64,000 bases of DNA from UBA981 sp942490995 (GTDB lineage Bacteria; Pseudomonadota; Gammaproteobacteria; Ga0077536). Of the stretch, positions 44,921-54,749 are shown in pieces. The stretch lies in the NCBI GenBank assembly GCA_942490995.1, contig CALOBG010000130.1, positions 62,001 through 126,000 on the forward strand, written 5' to 3'. Numbering within the stretch: the stretch's first letter is position 1; the number at the start of each line of letters is the position of its first letter. The notes under the pieces were generated by a model. It made no database searches. It had not been told where the DNA came from and saw only the letters and a program-made list of their open reading frames with translations. A program made the translations under genes and the position numbers.

Positions 44921-45172
44921 ATGAAAAATGCTGCACGCAATGCCAGACAGCTCGGAGCAATCATTCGCCGAGAGCGCAAGCTGCGAGACCTTACCCAGAT
45001 GCACCTCGGGGAGAAGATTGGCCTCCGCCAAGCGACGATTTCCAAGCTCGAGCGCGGCGAGCCGGGTACGCAGCTCCGTACGCTTTTCGATGCGCTCACG
45101 GCCTTGGGTCTCGAAATCCGGGTCCTTGAGCGGGCGCAGGGCAGTCCTGAGGACATCGAGAATATGTTCTGA
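44921..45172 (+). CDS. hipB: HipB antitoxin, HTH repressor
   Basis: 83 residues from ATG 44921 with a strong Shine-Dalgarno (AAAGGAG); an earlier ATG at 44900 overlaps the -10 and is not used. The Xre-type helix-turn-helix is MHLGEKIGLRQATISKLERGEPG (split around IGLRQATISKLE). HipB binds and neutralises HipA and represses the operon. The TGA overlaps the hipA ATG (TGATG), giving coupled translation. Confidence 0.9.
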   Translation: MKNAARNARQLGAIIRRERKLRDLTQMHLGEKIGLRQATISKLERGEPGTQLRTLFDALTALGLEIRVLERAQGSPEDIENMF

Positions 45173-46485
45173 TGGCCCGGCGTCCCGCCTATATACCTCT
45201 GAATGTTTACTTAAACAGTCGGCTCGTTGGCACGCTGCGCCGGGAGCCTTCCGGTGCAATCTATTTTCAATACGATCCCTCATGGCTCACCTGGGAGCAC
45301 GGATTTCCGATCTCGCTTTCTTTACCACTCCGTGAAGAGCGCTACATTGGCGCGCCAGTTGTTGCCGTATTCGACAACCTGCTTCCCGATAACGCCCCGA
45401 CCCGCCGCCGTCTTGCCGAGCGCAACGGGGCTGATGGGACTGATGCTTACAGTCTGTTGGGAGCCATCGGGCGCGATTGTGTGGGCGCTTTGCAGTTCCT
45501 GCCAGAAGGGGAACACCCAGGTCCGGCCGGGATCATCACGGCTGCGCCGATCGCAGACGATGCAATCGCCCGTAAGCTCGCCGAGCTGGAAGACACGCCT
45601 CTTGGTATCGATACGGCAGAAGACTTCCGATTCTCCCTGGCGGGCGCCCAGGAAAAGACGGCACTTCTGCTTTACGAGGGAGCCTGGCATATCCCCCGCG
45701 GCGCAACGCCCACGACCCATATCCTGAAACCGCAGATCGGAATACTTGCGGGGCAAGACCTGTCTCAAAGCGTTGAGAACGAACATTTCTGTATGCAGCT
45801 CTTAGCAGCCATGGGTCTGCCAGTTGCAAAGACATCTATAGAAAGCTTCGGCGGGCAGCGCGCCCTTGTCATCACGCGCTTTGATCGCCTCTGGACACAA
45901 GATAATCGACTATTGCGTCTGCCGCAGGAAGATTGTTGTCAGGCGCTTTCAGTACCTCCGACTTCGAAATACGAGTCCGACGGCGGTCCCGGTATGCTAG
46001 AGGTTATTGAGCTCCTGAAAGGAGCTGACTGCCCCCAAATTGACCAGGAAACCTTCCTGAAAGCCCAGATCGCCTTCTGGATCCTCGCTGCGACGGATGG
46101 TCACGCCAAGAATTTCAGTATTGCGCTTCATCCAACAGGCGGTTTCGCCCTGGTCCCGCTTTACGATGTCATGTCCGCCCAGCCCCTGTTTGCCGCCGGA
46201 CAGCTCCAGCAGAAAGCTATGCGCCTCGCAATGGCGATAGGCAGCAACCGGCATTACCGTATCGGAGAAATTATGCCACGGCACTTCGAGCAAACCGCTG
46301 CGCGGGCGGGTCTTCCTCCGGCTGTCGTTCGGCGCCTTATCAACGACCTGGTGGACACGGTACCCCGAGCAATAACGGAAGTTTGCGAAAATCTGCCATC
46401 CGACTTCCCGGCCGCGATACGTGAGCCTATTGTTGATGGGGTCAAGCAACGTCTCAACCGTCTCTCCGCGCACACTGATCGGTGA
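45172..46485 (+). CDS. hipA: HipA serine/threonine kinase toxin
   Basis: 437 residues, very similar to E. coli HipA in sequence and numbering: catalytic D309 (ILAATDGHAKNFS), metal-binding D332 (VPLYDVMSA) and regulatory Ser at 155 in the SLAGAQEKTALL loop (S150 in E. coli). The N-terminal HipA_N subdomain spans about 10-110. In E. coli HipA phosphorylates glutamyl-tRNA synthetase and induces persistence. All key residues are kept, so it should be active unless held by HipB. Confidence 0.93.
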   Translation: MARRPAYIPLNVYLNSRLVGTLRREPSGAIYFQYDPSWLTWEHGFPISLSLPLREERYIGAPVVAVFDNLLPDNAPTRRRLAERNGADGTDAYSLLGAIGRDCVGALQFLPEGEHPGPAGIITAAPIADDAIARKLAELEDTPLGIDTAEDFRFSLAGAQEKTALLLYEGAWHIPRGATPTTHILKPQIGILAGQDLSQSVENEHFCMQLLAAMGLPVAKTSIESFGGQRALVITRFDRLWTQDNRLLRLPQEDCCQALSVPPTSKYESDGGPGMLEVIELLKGADCPQIDQETFLKAQIAFWILAATDGHAKNFSIALHPTGGFALVPLYDVMSAQPLFAAGQLQQKAMRLAMAIGSNRHYRIGEIMPRHFEQTAARAGLPPAVVRRLINDLVDTVPRAITEVCENLPSDFPAAIREPIVDGVKQRLNRLSAHTDR

Positions 46486-46495
46486 CGAGAGGGGG

Positions 46496-46540
46496 AAAAG
46501 GGGACGGAGGGGTTAAATTTTGATCCCTCCGTCCCCTTTT
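46496..46540. repeat. 16-bp perfect palindrome (REP-like), likely bidirectional terminator
   Basis: AAAAGGGGACGGAGGG (46496-46511), a 13-base AT-rich loop and the exact complement (46525-46540) ending in TTTT. It sits 10 bp after hipA. Closely similar GGGGACGGAGGG-type palindromes recur in many proteobacterial genomes as REP-like elements. It can end transcription in either direction. The remaining 46541-46820 has no feature I can support. Confidence 0.75.
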
Positions 46541-46820
46541 CTACGTAAATTATAAAGATCCAATTAAAATAATGTCCGCCAGTATGGCCGACGTTTTGAC
46601 CGGCCAGGTGGCCGCATTTGCACCTTGAAGAAACGCTCTCAAGTGCGCATTAGCCAACTTAATGGGCCCTTAAGGGCGAATTTTGGCTGATTGTTGAAGC
46701 GCAGTTCCGTCCGCGCACTACGGACCTTCGTCGCACCGCTAGAATGAACCCGGTCTGCAGCTCCGCCCCGCACCGGCTGCCGACGGTGCGGCACCAGGAC
46801 CGATCATTCGGACATTCTTA

Positions 46821-49800
46821 ATGACGATAAGCAAAGACGATTTCCGCGTATTTTTTGGCCGGGCCACATTCGAACGCGGTCTGTCGTATTTCAATACTGG
46901 CCGCGTCCTGGAATTGAGTATCGAGCGTTTCGAGGCTGACGCGGATACCGTCATTCATGCGACGACTGCCGGCAGCGGCAATGCAATTTATGAACAGGAC
47001 ATCGTTATTGTCGAAGATGGTCATGGGTTCATGGTCGATGGCGAATGTGCCTGTCCGGTCGGCTACAACTGCAAGCATGTTGTAGCCGCGTGTCTCGCTT
47101 TTTCTGAAGCTGATCACGCAGCCCCACGTTCCGCCAACTCGCTGCCCGCCTTTGATTATTGGTTACAACGAATGGCCGCGGCCGCCGCGCCGACGCCGGT
47201 CCTCGAACGGATTATTTTCGTGCTCAGGCCCGGCCATTCGCGCCGAGCGGACGACGGCCCGGGTATCGAAGCCCGCCTGGTCAAACCGCGCGCTAATGGC
47301 GAGGGTTACACCCGTGGGCGCAAAATCGCCCTCGAAAACCTGGAACTGGGAGAGGCCGGCGCGCGCGCTGTCACCAGCCTGGACTGCGACATCGCCGCGC
47401 TGCTGTTAGCCGGTGGTGGTTATTGGCGCGGCCCGGCGCTCGCGGATCGCGCCGGCTACCATGCGGTCTCCGCACTGCTCGAAAGCGGGCGCTGCTACTG
47501 GATGGATACTGACGGCCCGCCATTTATCGCTGGTCCGGCGCGCACGCTCGAACTCACCTGGCAGTCCGCCACCGCGGATGACGCACTCGAACTGACCAGT
47601 CACGTTGCCGGTGGCGGACTGCTGCTGCCGACCACCCCACCGTTGTACCTCGATCCTGCCGAACACCTTATTGGCGAGCTTGATGCGCACGGATTGACCG
47701 CGGCGCAACTCAGCCTGCTTGCCGCGGCCCCACCGCTCGCGCCGCAGGACGCAATCGACGCGGTCGGTATCCTGACCAGCAAATTCACCGGGCTGGCGAT
47801 CCCGCTGCCGGCCGAAGTCGTGACCCGGGAAAACACTGAATTGGGACCGCGACCGCTCCTCACGGTGTGCGGCGGTGAAGCCGATGAAGACGCCTGGGTG
47901 ACGCTGGATTTTCTGTATGGTGCGGATCGGATCCACGCCTTGCCGCGAGCGCCGCACAGCGTCCTCAAAGCGGGCGAGGGATTCGTACGCGTACTGCGCG
48001 ATCCTGTCGCGGAAGATCAGGCACAGTCGCGATTATCGACCTCGGGGTTCGTTGCAACGGGGCCGGCTGCTTATTTCGAGCCGGCGACCCGCGCAGTTTA
48101 TGTCCGGGTCGAGCTCGATCGGCTGTCCTGGGCCAGCGGCTGGTCGCATTTCCTGCGCGAAGTGGTACCGCAACTGCGCGAGGAAGGCTGGCAGATTGAG
48201 CATGACGGGAGTTTCGATCTGCACTTCGAAAGCGGCACCTGGTCCGCCGAGATCAGCGACGATGGTGGGGACACGGACTGGTTCTCCGTTGGTTTCCGGC
48301 TCGACTTCGCCGGTAATTCCCTGCCCTTGCTCGATGTGCTGGGCCCGGTCCTCGATGCCGACTGGTCGGCGCTGCCGGAGACCGTTGCGGTCCCGGTCGG
48401 GGCGCGCAGTTTCGTCGAAGTGCCCGGTGCGCGTCTGCGCCCGCTGCTCGATACGCTGCGCGCCCTGTTCAGTGACAGCCTGAGCGAGCGGGGCGACAAC
48501 CGCCTGCAGTTATCGCGCTACGAAGCGGGCCTGTTGAGTGATCTCGAAAGCCACGGCGTGGCTATTGAAGGTGGCAAGCGCTGGCGGCAACTGGCGCAGA
48601 AACTGAATGATTTCGACGGCATTCGCAGCGTGCCGACACCGGCTGACTTGATCGCCACCCTGCGGCCCTATCAACAGCGTGGGCTCGATTGGTTACAGTT
48701 CCTGCGCGAGTACGGCTTCAACGGCGTGCTCGCCGACGACATGGGTCTCGGCAAAACCTTGCAGACCCTCGCGCACCTGCTGGTCGAGAAGCATGCCGGG
48801 CGGCTCGACCGACCCGCGCTGCTAGTCGCCCCAACCAGTTTAATGGGCAACTGGCAGCGCGAAGCGGCGCGTTTCGCGCCCACCCTCAAACTGGCCGTCC
48901 TGCACGGCAATGACCGCGGTGCGCGCTATGTCGACGCCGCAACGGCCGACCTGCTGTTGACGACTTATCCCCTGTTGCCGCGCGACGCTGAACGTCTGAC
49001 CGCAATCGAGTTTCACAGCGTTATCCTCGATGAAGCGCAGTACGTCAAAAACCCGCGCGCCAAGGCGGCGCAGGTGCTGCGGAAAATGACCACGCGTCAC
49101 CGACTGTGTTTAACCGGAACACCGCTCGAGAACCATCTCGGCGAGTTGTGGGCGCTGTTCGATTTCCTGATGCCGGGTTTTCTCGGTGAGCGTGAAGCAT
49201 TCAATCGCGTTTACCGCACGCCGATCGAGCGCCAGGGCGACACGACCCGGCAGGCGGCGCTCGCGCGCCGCATCGGGCCTTTTCTCCTGCGTCGAACCAA
49301 GCAGGAAGTTGCCGCCGAACTGCCGCCCAAAACAGAGATCGTGCAACCGATCGAACTCGAAGCAGCACAGGCCGAGCTCTACGAGAGCATTCGCGCATCG
49401 ATGGATAAGCGCGTACGCGAGGCAATCCAACGACAGGGTCTGGCCCGCAGCCACATCACTATTCTTGACGCCCTGTTAAAGCTGCGCCAGGTATGCTGCG
49501 ACCCGCGTCTGCTCAAGCTCGAAACACGTGGCGCGGTACCGCCGTCGGCCAAGTTCGAATTCCTGTTCGAGTTGCTCGAGGAGCTGCTGAGCGAAGGACG
49601 CAGGATCCTGCTGTTTTCCCAGTTCACTTCGATGCTTGCATTGATCGAAACCGAACTGGAGCGGCGCGCGATCGATTACGCGAAATTGACCGGCCAGACG
49701 CGCAACCGTGATTCAGCCATCGATCGGTTCCGCAGCGGTGCGGTGCCATTGTTCGTGATCAGCCTCAAGGCCGGTGGTGTTGGACTCAATCTGCCCGAAG

Positions 49801-50114
49801 CCGACACCGTCATCCATTACGACCCGTGGTGGAACCCTGCGGTCGAGGCCCAGGCTACCGACCGTGCGCATCGCATCGGGCAGACCCAACCGGTGTTTGT
49901 CTACAAACTGATTGTCGCCAATAGCGTTGAAGCACGGATGCTGGAACTGCAAGGCCGTAAACGCGCCCTCGCCGCCGGGATATATGCCGGCAAGGATAAC
50001 GCCGGCGCGCTCGAATTTGATGCCGACACCCTCGCAGCGCTGCTTGCCCCGGTCGATTTCGACAACGCCGAGACAGACGTTCGGCCCCGCCGCCGCTCAC
50101 GACGGCAGGCCTGA
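46821..50114 (+). CDS. SWIM zinc-finger SNF2 family helicase
   Basis: 1097 residues. The N-terminal SWIM finger has C76, C78, C84, H86 (CACPVGYNCKH). A long middle region of unknown fold spans about 110-600. The SNF2 ATPase occupies about 610-1060: DDMGLGKTLQT (motif I), ILDEAQYVKN (II), LTGTPLENHLGELW (III), SLKAGGVGLNLP and ATDRAHRIGQ (V-VI). These proteins translocate on double-stranded DNA or remodel protein-DNA or RNA polymerase complexes; bacterial members with SWIM fingers have no firm role. It stands alone, convergent with the VPLPA-CTERM gene (10 bp apart). Confidence 0.92.
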   Translation: MTISKDDFRVFFGRATFERGLSYFNTGRVLELSIERFEADADTVIHATTAGSGNAIYEQDIVIVEDGHGFMVDGECACPVGYNCKHVVAACLAFSEADHAAPRSANSLPAFDYWLQRMAAAAAPTPVLERIIFVLRPGHSRRADDGPGIEARLVKPRANGEGYTRGRKIALENLELGEAGARAVTSLDCDIAALLLAGGGYWRGPALADRAGYHAVSALLESGRCYWMDTDGPPFIAGPARTLELTWQSATADDALELTSHVAGGGLLLPTTPPLYLDPAEHLIGELDAHGLTAAQLSLLAAAPPLAPQDAIDAVGILTSKFTGLAIPLPAEVVTRENTELGPRPLLTVCGGEADEDAWVTLDFLYGADRIHALPRAPHSVLKAGEGFVRVLRDPVAEDQAQSRLSTSGFVATGPAAYFEPATRAVYVRVELDRLSWASGWSHFLREVVPQLREEGWQIEHDGSFDLHFESGTWSAEISDDGGDTDWFSVGFRLDFAGNSLPLLDVLGPVLDADWSALPETVAVPVGARSFVEVPGARLRPLLDTLRALFSDSLSERGDNRLQLSRYEAGLLSDLESHGVAIEGGKRWRQLAQKLNDFDGIRSVPTPADLIATLRPYQQRGLDWLQFLREYGFNGVLADDMGLGKTLQTLAHLLVEKHAGRLDRPALLVAPTSLMGNWQREAARFAPTLKLAVLHGNDRGARYVDAATADLLLTTYPLLPRDAERLTAIEFHSVILDEAQYVKNPRAKAAQVLRKMTTRHRLCLTGTPLENHLGELWALFDFLMPGFLGEREAFNRVYRTPIERQGDTTRQAALARRIGPFLLRRTKQEVAAELPPKTEIVQPIELEAAQAELYESIRASMDKRVREAIQRQGLARSHITILDALLKLRQVCCDPRLLKLETRGAVPPSAKFEFLFELLEELLSEGRRILLFSQFTSMLALIETELERRAIDYAKLTGQTRNRDSAIDRFRSGAVPLFVISLKAGGVGLNLPEADTVIHYDPWWNPAVEAQATDRAHRIGQTQPVFVYKLIVANSVEARMLELQGRKRALAAGIYAGKDNAGALEFDADTLAALLAPVDFDNAETDVRPRRRSRRQA

Positions 50115-50124
50115 GCGGGCGTCG

Positions 50125-53100
50125 TTAGTCGACGAATTTGCGACGCGCAGCGTTTGCTTGTCCCCGCCGGGTTACCCCGAGCATCCCCAACGCACCCAAC
50201 AACATCCACACCGCCGCCGGCAGCGGCACCGGGGCAACCGCGCTCAGGCGAACGAAATCGTCGCCAATGGGATTGACCAGAACCTCGGCCATCCAGATAA
50301 AGTTATCCGCGCTGAAGGCTGCTGCATTGGTGAAGTTGCCGGAGATCTGCGGGGCGAACAGGATATCGAAGAACTCGCCGGCGGTCGGCGTATAGCCGAG
50401 CAGACTGACCCCGATCAGGCCACCGAGGCTTGCGTTGCCGCTGATGTCGAGCACGTCGAACAGGCCCGGGCCGTTGCCTGCGATTTCAATCAGCAGGGTG
50501 CCGGCCGATTGTCCGAAGGTGCCGTCGATGTTGAGCGTGCCGGGGCTGTTGCCGGGATTGATCAGGCCGCCGGTATTCACCACATCGGCATCGATCAAGC
50601 CGCTTCCCGCGAGCACGCCGCCGCTCAGCGTAACCAGGTTTGCCTCGAGTTCGCCGTCGACGATAGTCAGACCTGCGGTCTGCACGTACTCGCCGGTACG
50701 GGTCAGCTTGTTGGTGATCTCAACAGTCCCTTCGTTGGTGAAGGCGTTGCTCGACGCGGTCACGCCGTTTGATGCATCGACGAGCAGATGGCCCTGGTTG
50801 CGGAAATCGTCACCCAGCAACTGGCCGGCGCCGCGGATGGTATGACCGGAGCCGTTGACCAGTTCACCGCCCGTGGCGATCAGGCGATTGAAGGAATTAT
50901 TGCTGAGGGCGATTTCGCCGGTCCCCGCGATGCTGACCCCACCGGCGAAGGTGATGTCGGTGTTCGTGTTGATCGCGGCCAGTGACCAGCTGCCGTTGTT
51001 GGTGAACGTGCCGGAAATATGTGAATCCTCGGTATTGCCCTGCATCACCGAGGCATCGCTCACCACGTTCTGGAACTGCACGGCGTTGATCGCAGGCGCA
51101 GCATCTTCGCTGGCGTTGACGTTGACGACGCCATTGCCGTGGGTCACCAGGCGCGAATCACGGATGACGACCTTCTCTTCAAGATCCAGTTTCGAGCCGG
51201 CATTGACCGTGAGGGTCGCGGTGCCCAGTTCATAGGTGCCCTCAAGGAGTTTGATCCCGCCGCTGCCGGTCGCTTCCAGGGTGCCGTTGTTGGTGAACGT
51301 CGCCAGGGTGTCGATGACCAGTTGATTGGTTCCGGTTTGCCGGATGATGCCGTTGTTGACCATGTCGCCGGTATTCGCGAGCAGTTGCCCGGCGCCTTCG
51401 ATGCTGTGACTGGCGCCCTGGGTCAGGGTCGAGCCATCGGTCAGAATGCGGTTGAACGGGTTGTTGCTGAGCGCGATCGTACCGGTCCCCGCGATACTGA
51501 CCGGCCCGGCGAAGGTGATGTCGGTGTTCGTGTTGATCGCGGCCAGTGACCAGGTGCTGTTGTTGGTGAACGTGCCGGAGATATGCGAATCCTCGGTATT
51601 GCCTTGCTGCACCGAGGCGTCGCTCACCAGGTTCAGAAACTGCACGGCATTGAGGCTGCCATCTTCCTGGCTGTTGACGTTGACCACCCCATTGCCTTCG
51701 GTCACCAGGCGCGAATCACGGATGACGACTTTCTCTTCAAGATCCAGTTTCGAGCCGGTCTTGACGGTGAGTGTCGAGGTGCCCAGGTCATAGGTGCCTT
51801 CGAGGAGTTTGATCCCGCCGCTGCCGATCGCTTCCAGGGTGCCGTTGTTGGTGAACGTGGCGAGGGTGTCGATGACCAGCTGATTGGTTCCGGTCTGTCG
51901 GATGAGGCCGTTGTTGATCATGTCACCGGTGTTAGCGAGCAGTTGCCCGGCGCCTTCGATGCTGTGATTGGCGCCCTGGGTCAGGGTCGCGCCATCAGTC
52001 AGAATGCGGTTGAAAGGGTTGTTGCTGAGCGCGATCGTACCGGTCCCCGCGATACTGACCGGCCCGGCGAAGGTGATGTCGGTGTTCGTGTTGATCGCGG
52101 CCAGCGACCAGGTGCCGTTGTTGGTGAACGTGCCGGAGATATGTGAATCCTCGGTATTGCCCTGCAGCACCGAGGCGTCGCTCACCAGGTTTTGAAACTG
52201 CACGGCATTGAGGCTGCCATCTTCCTGGCTGTTGACGTTGACCACCCCATTGCCTTCCGTCACCAGGCGCGAATCACGGATGACGACTTTCTCTTCAAGA
52301 TCCAGTTTCGAGCCGGTTTTGACGGTGAGGGTCGAGGTGCCCAGGTCATAGGTGCCCTCGAGGAGTTTGATCCCGCCGCTACCGGTCGCCTCCAGGGTGC
52401 CGTTATTGGTGAACGTCGCCAGCGTGTCGATGACCAGTTGATTGGTTCCGGTCTGTCGGATGAGACCGTTGTTGATCATGTCGCCGGTATTCGCGAGCAG
52501 TTGCCCGGCGCCTTCGATGCTGTGATTGGCGCCCTGGGTCAGGGTCGCGCCGTCGGTCAGAATGCGGTTGAAAGGGTTGTTGCTGAGCGCGATCGTACCG
52601 GTCCCGGCAATGCTGACCCCACCGGCGAAGGTCATGTCGGTGTTCGTGTTGATCGCGGCCAGCGACCAGGTGCCGTTGTTGGTGAACGTGCCGGAGATAT
52701 GCGAATCCTCGGTATTGCCCTGCAACACCGAGGCATCGCTCACCACGTTCTGGAACTGCACGGCGTTGATCGCGGGCGCGGCATCTTCGCTGGCGTCGAC
52801 GTTGACCACGCCATTGCCTTCGGTCACCAGGCGCGAATCACGGATGACGACCTTCTGTTCGAGGTCCAGTTTCGAGCCGGTCTTGACGGTGAGGGTCGAG
52901 GTGCCCAGGTCATAGGTGCCCTCGAGGAGCTTGATCCCGCCGCTGCCGGTCGCTTCCAGGGTGCCGTTGTTGGTGAACGTCGCCAGGGTGTCGATGACCA
53001 GCTGATTGGTCCCGGTCTGCCGGATGATGCCGTTGTTGATCATGTCACCGGTGTTACCAAGCAGTTGTCCGGCGCCTTCGATGGTGTGGCCGGCGCTCTG

Positions 53101-53565
53101 GGTAACCGTCGAACCGTCGGTCAGGATATGGTTGAAGGGGTTGTTGCTGAGCGCGATGGTGCCGAAGCCGGCGAGCGTTCCGGTGTTCTGGAGGATGAGC
53201 CCGGTAGCGGTATTGATGGCGTTGATCTGGATCGTGCCATCGTTGGTTGAAGTGCCGGTCGCCAGCGTCAGTGTCTGGGTGTTGTTGAAAATGAGCTGAT
53301 CGCCCGGGTCTATGGTCAGCGTATTGATGGTGACGCTCGTATTCAGCGTCACCGTCGAGTTGGCGATCTTGCCGTCATCGATGAACACATCGTAGGTCTC
53401 GGCGCCGTTATCAGGCACGATACCACCTGACCAGCGCAGGGCGTCGGTCCAGTTGCCGTTACCGCCCAAACCCGCGGGACCGTTCCAGATCGCGTTCGCC
53501 GCCTCAACGCTGCCGGTGAAAAACACGGCGGCGGCAAGCGCAACGCCTACAGATAACTTATTCAT
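50125..53565 (-). CDS. VPLPA-CTERM surface protein with four tandem repeats
   Basis: 1146 residues. A Sec signal (MNKLSVGVALAAAVFFTGSVEAA) is followed by a beta-helix-like body rich in Thr, Asn and Gly. The body has four tandem repeats of 186-188 residues (GTIALSNNPFNRILTDG ... VVIRDSRLVTEGNGVV ... HISGTFTNNGTW), a fifth partial repeat, and an ordinary adhesin-like tail. The C-terminus has VPLPAAVWMLLGALGMLG and Arg residues, the sorting signal cut by exosortase. The tail past the usual Arg cluster is a few residues longer than typical. The protein is thus exported and processed to the cell surface or extracellular matrix. No exosortase gene lies in the window. Confidence 0.85.
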   Translation of the reverse strand: MNKLSVGVALAAAVFFTGSVEAANAIWNGPAGLGGNGNWTDALRWSGGIVPDNGAETYDVFIDDGKIANSTVTLNTSVTINTLTIDPGDQLIFNNTQTLTLATGTSTNDGTIQINAINTATGLILQNTGTLAGFGTIALSNNPFNHILTDGSTVTQSAGHTIEGAGQLLGNTGDMINNGIIRQTGTNQLVIDTLATFTNNGTLEATGSGGIKLLEGTYDLGTSTLTVKTGSKLDLEQKVVIRDSRLVTEGNGVVNVDASEDAAPAINAVQFQNVVSDASVLQGNTEDSHISGTFTNNGTWSLAAINTNTDMTFAGGVSIAGTGTIALSNNPFNRILTDGATLTQGANHSIEGAGQLLANTGDMINNGLIRQTGTNQLVIDTLATFTNNGTLEATGSGGIKLLEGTYDLGTSTLTVKTGSKLDLEEKVVIRDSRLVTEGNGVVNVNSQEDGSLNAVQFQNLVSDASVLQGNTEDSHISGTFTNNGTWSLAAINTNTDITFAGPVSIAGTGTIALSNNPFNRILTDGATLTQGANHSIEGAGQLLANTGDMINNGLIRQTGTNQLVIDTLATFTNNGTLEAIGSGGIKLLEGTYDLGTSTLTVKTGSKLDLEEKVVIRDSRLVTEGNGVVNVNSQEDGSLNAVQFLNLVSDASVQQGNTEDSHISGTFTNNSTWSLAAINTNTDITFAGPVSIAGTGTIALSNNPFNRILTDGSTLTQGASHSIEGAGQLLANTGDMVNNGIIRQTGTNQLVIDTLATFTNNGTLEATGSGGIKLLEGTYELGTATLTVNAGSKLDLEEKVVIRDSRLVTHGNGVVNVNASEDAAPAINAVQFQNVVSDASVMQGNTEDSHISGTFTNNGSWSLAAINTNTDITFAGGVSIAGTGEIALSNNSFNRLIATGGELVNGSGHTIRGAGQLLGDDFRNQGHLLVDASNGVTASSNAFTNEGTVEITNKLTRTGEYVQTAGLTIVDGELEANLVTLSGGVLAGSGLIDADVVNTGGLINPGNSPGTLNIDGTFGQSAGTLLIEIAGNGPGLFDVLDISGNASLGGLIGVSLLGYTPTAGEFFDILFAPQISGNFTNAAAFSADNFIWMAEVLVNPIGDDFVRLSAVAPVPLPAAVWMLLGALGMLGVTRRGQANAARRKFVD
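50897..53140 (-). repeat. Four tandem coding repeats of 564, 558, 558 and 564 bp
   Basis: Units start at 50897, 51461, 52019 and 52577, judged from the recurring TTGTTGCTGA motif. The two inner units lack 6 bp present in the outer two (the ASEDAAPAINAVQF against SQEDGSLNAVQF segment). Identity between inner units is very high, so recent duplication or gene conversion is likely, and assembly collapse is possible. Confidence 0.9.
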
Positions 53566-53852
53566 GATGCCTCCCAGGGCGCGCAGGGTCCGGGTACAAG
53601 GAGCAGGAAAGCTCGTACTGTGCGCGGTTGCGGCATCAGCTACCTGATTGCTGTCCGTCGCGCGTGACGATCGGCTCGGCGCTGTGCCGACATTACCTCA
53701 TCGTCGCTGCTTCGAAGCGTGAATTCGGCCCGATCGAATGTAAAGATTTGTAAAGCGGGTCAATTGCCTGCGCGCCGCGACGGTTGGGGCGCGAATTCTC
53801 GAATACCGCCGTCGTATCGACCTCGGCAGGTCAAATCCAGCCGGTATCGCGA

Positions 53853-54749
53853 CTATTTGCCGATTTTCCGCAGAAACTCGCTGATCAGGTTCTCCGGCGC
53901 TTTTACGACGTGTTCGCTGGCCGGAAACTTCCTGCTGCGTACCTCGTCAATGAATTCGGCAAAGCCGGCGACACGCTCGCGCTGCATGTCCTGCTTCATC
54001 TTGTATATGTTGCGGTACTGCTTGGAGTGGCGCGGGTAGGGCGGCGGGTTGTTGCCGAGGATGTCTTCGGCGAACAGGAACTGGATGTCGCCGCCGCTGC
54101 CGCCGCCGATCGACGAGGTCAGCAGGGTGGTGCGCTTGCTGATCTCGGCGAGCAGGTCTTCGGGTACCACTTCGACTTCGACGGCATACGCGCCGGCGCG
54201 CTCCAGGGCCTTGATTTCCTGGTAAATCCACAAGGCTTCGTCGAGCGTTTTGCCGACCGCGCGCAGCCCGCCCGTCCAGGTACTTTTGCGTGGCACCAGG
54301 CCGGCGTGGCCCTGCACCGGGATGCCGGCTTCGGCGGCGGCTTCCACGAAACGCGGACTCCACTGGCACATGATGGCGTCGGCGCCGAGCTTCATGGCCT
54401 GGTAACCGATGCGTACGGCTTCTTCCGGACTGGCGGCGGCCACCAGGGGTACCGAGAAGGCCATGAAGGTATTCGGGGCGGCTTTGCGGATCGCCGCGGC
54501 CGGTTCCGGTTGGGCCGGATCGAAACGCACCTTCAGCGTATCGATGCCGGCTTCTTCGGCCGCCGCGGCTTCTTCCGCGGTGAACGGCAGCGTTTCGACC
54601 AGTACGCGCTTGCCTTTTTGATCGCGCAGACCTTTAACCGTGTAATTGCGCGTGCCGTAGGCGCCGCCCAGCGACATCACGCGGGTCAGGCCGCGTTTGC
54701 CCGCGTCCCGGGGCGGGATACCGCCGTCACTTTTAACGTGGTTAGCCAT
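53853..54749 (-). CDS. Ketopantoate hydroxymethyltransferase-like (PanB superfamily) enzyme
   Basis: 298 residues. A TIM-barrel protein with PanB-like blocks: SVPLVAAASPEEAVRIGYQAMKLGADAIM (split about AVRIGYQAMKLGADA), GIPVQGHAGLVP, ALERAGAYAVEVEVVPEDL and the SIGGGSGGDIQFLF segment. In PanB the equivalent positions bind ketopantoate and the metal. It is longer and diverged from biosynthetic PanB, and the surrounding genes are degradative. An aldolase or lyase acting on a branched oxo-acid in catabolism is therefore more likely than vitamin synthesis (inference). Confidence 0.65.
   Translation of the reverse strand: MANHVKSDGGIPPRDAGKRGLTRVMSLGGAYGTRNYTVKGLRDQKGKRVLVETLPFTAEEAAAAEEAGIDTLKVRFDPAQPEPAAAIRKAAPNTFMAFSVPLVAAASPEEAVRIGYQAMKLGADAIMCQWSPRFVEAAAEAGIPVQGHAGLVPRKSTWTGGLRAVGKTLDEALWIYQEIKALERAGAYAVEVEVVPEDLLAEISKRTTLLTSSIGGGSGGDIQFLFAEDILGNNPPPYPRHSKQYRNIYKMKQDMQRERVAGFAEFIDEVRSRKFPASEHVVKAPENLISEFLRKIGK

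Noticed and set aside
50897..53140. Regular repeats that could be taken for a CRISPR-like or intergenic array
   Set aside because: The units are 558-564 bp, lie in frame within one protein and encode repeated beta-rich segments.
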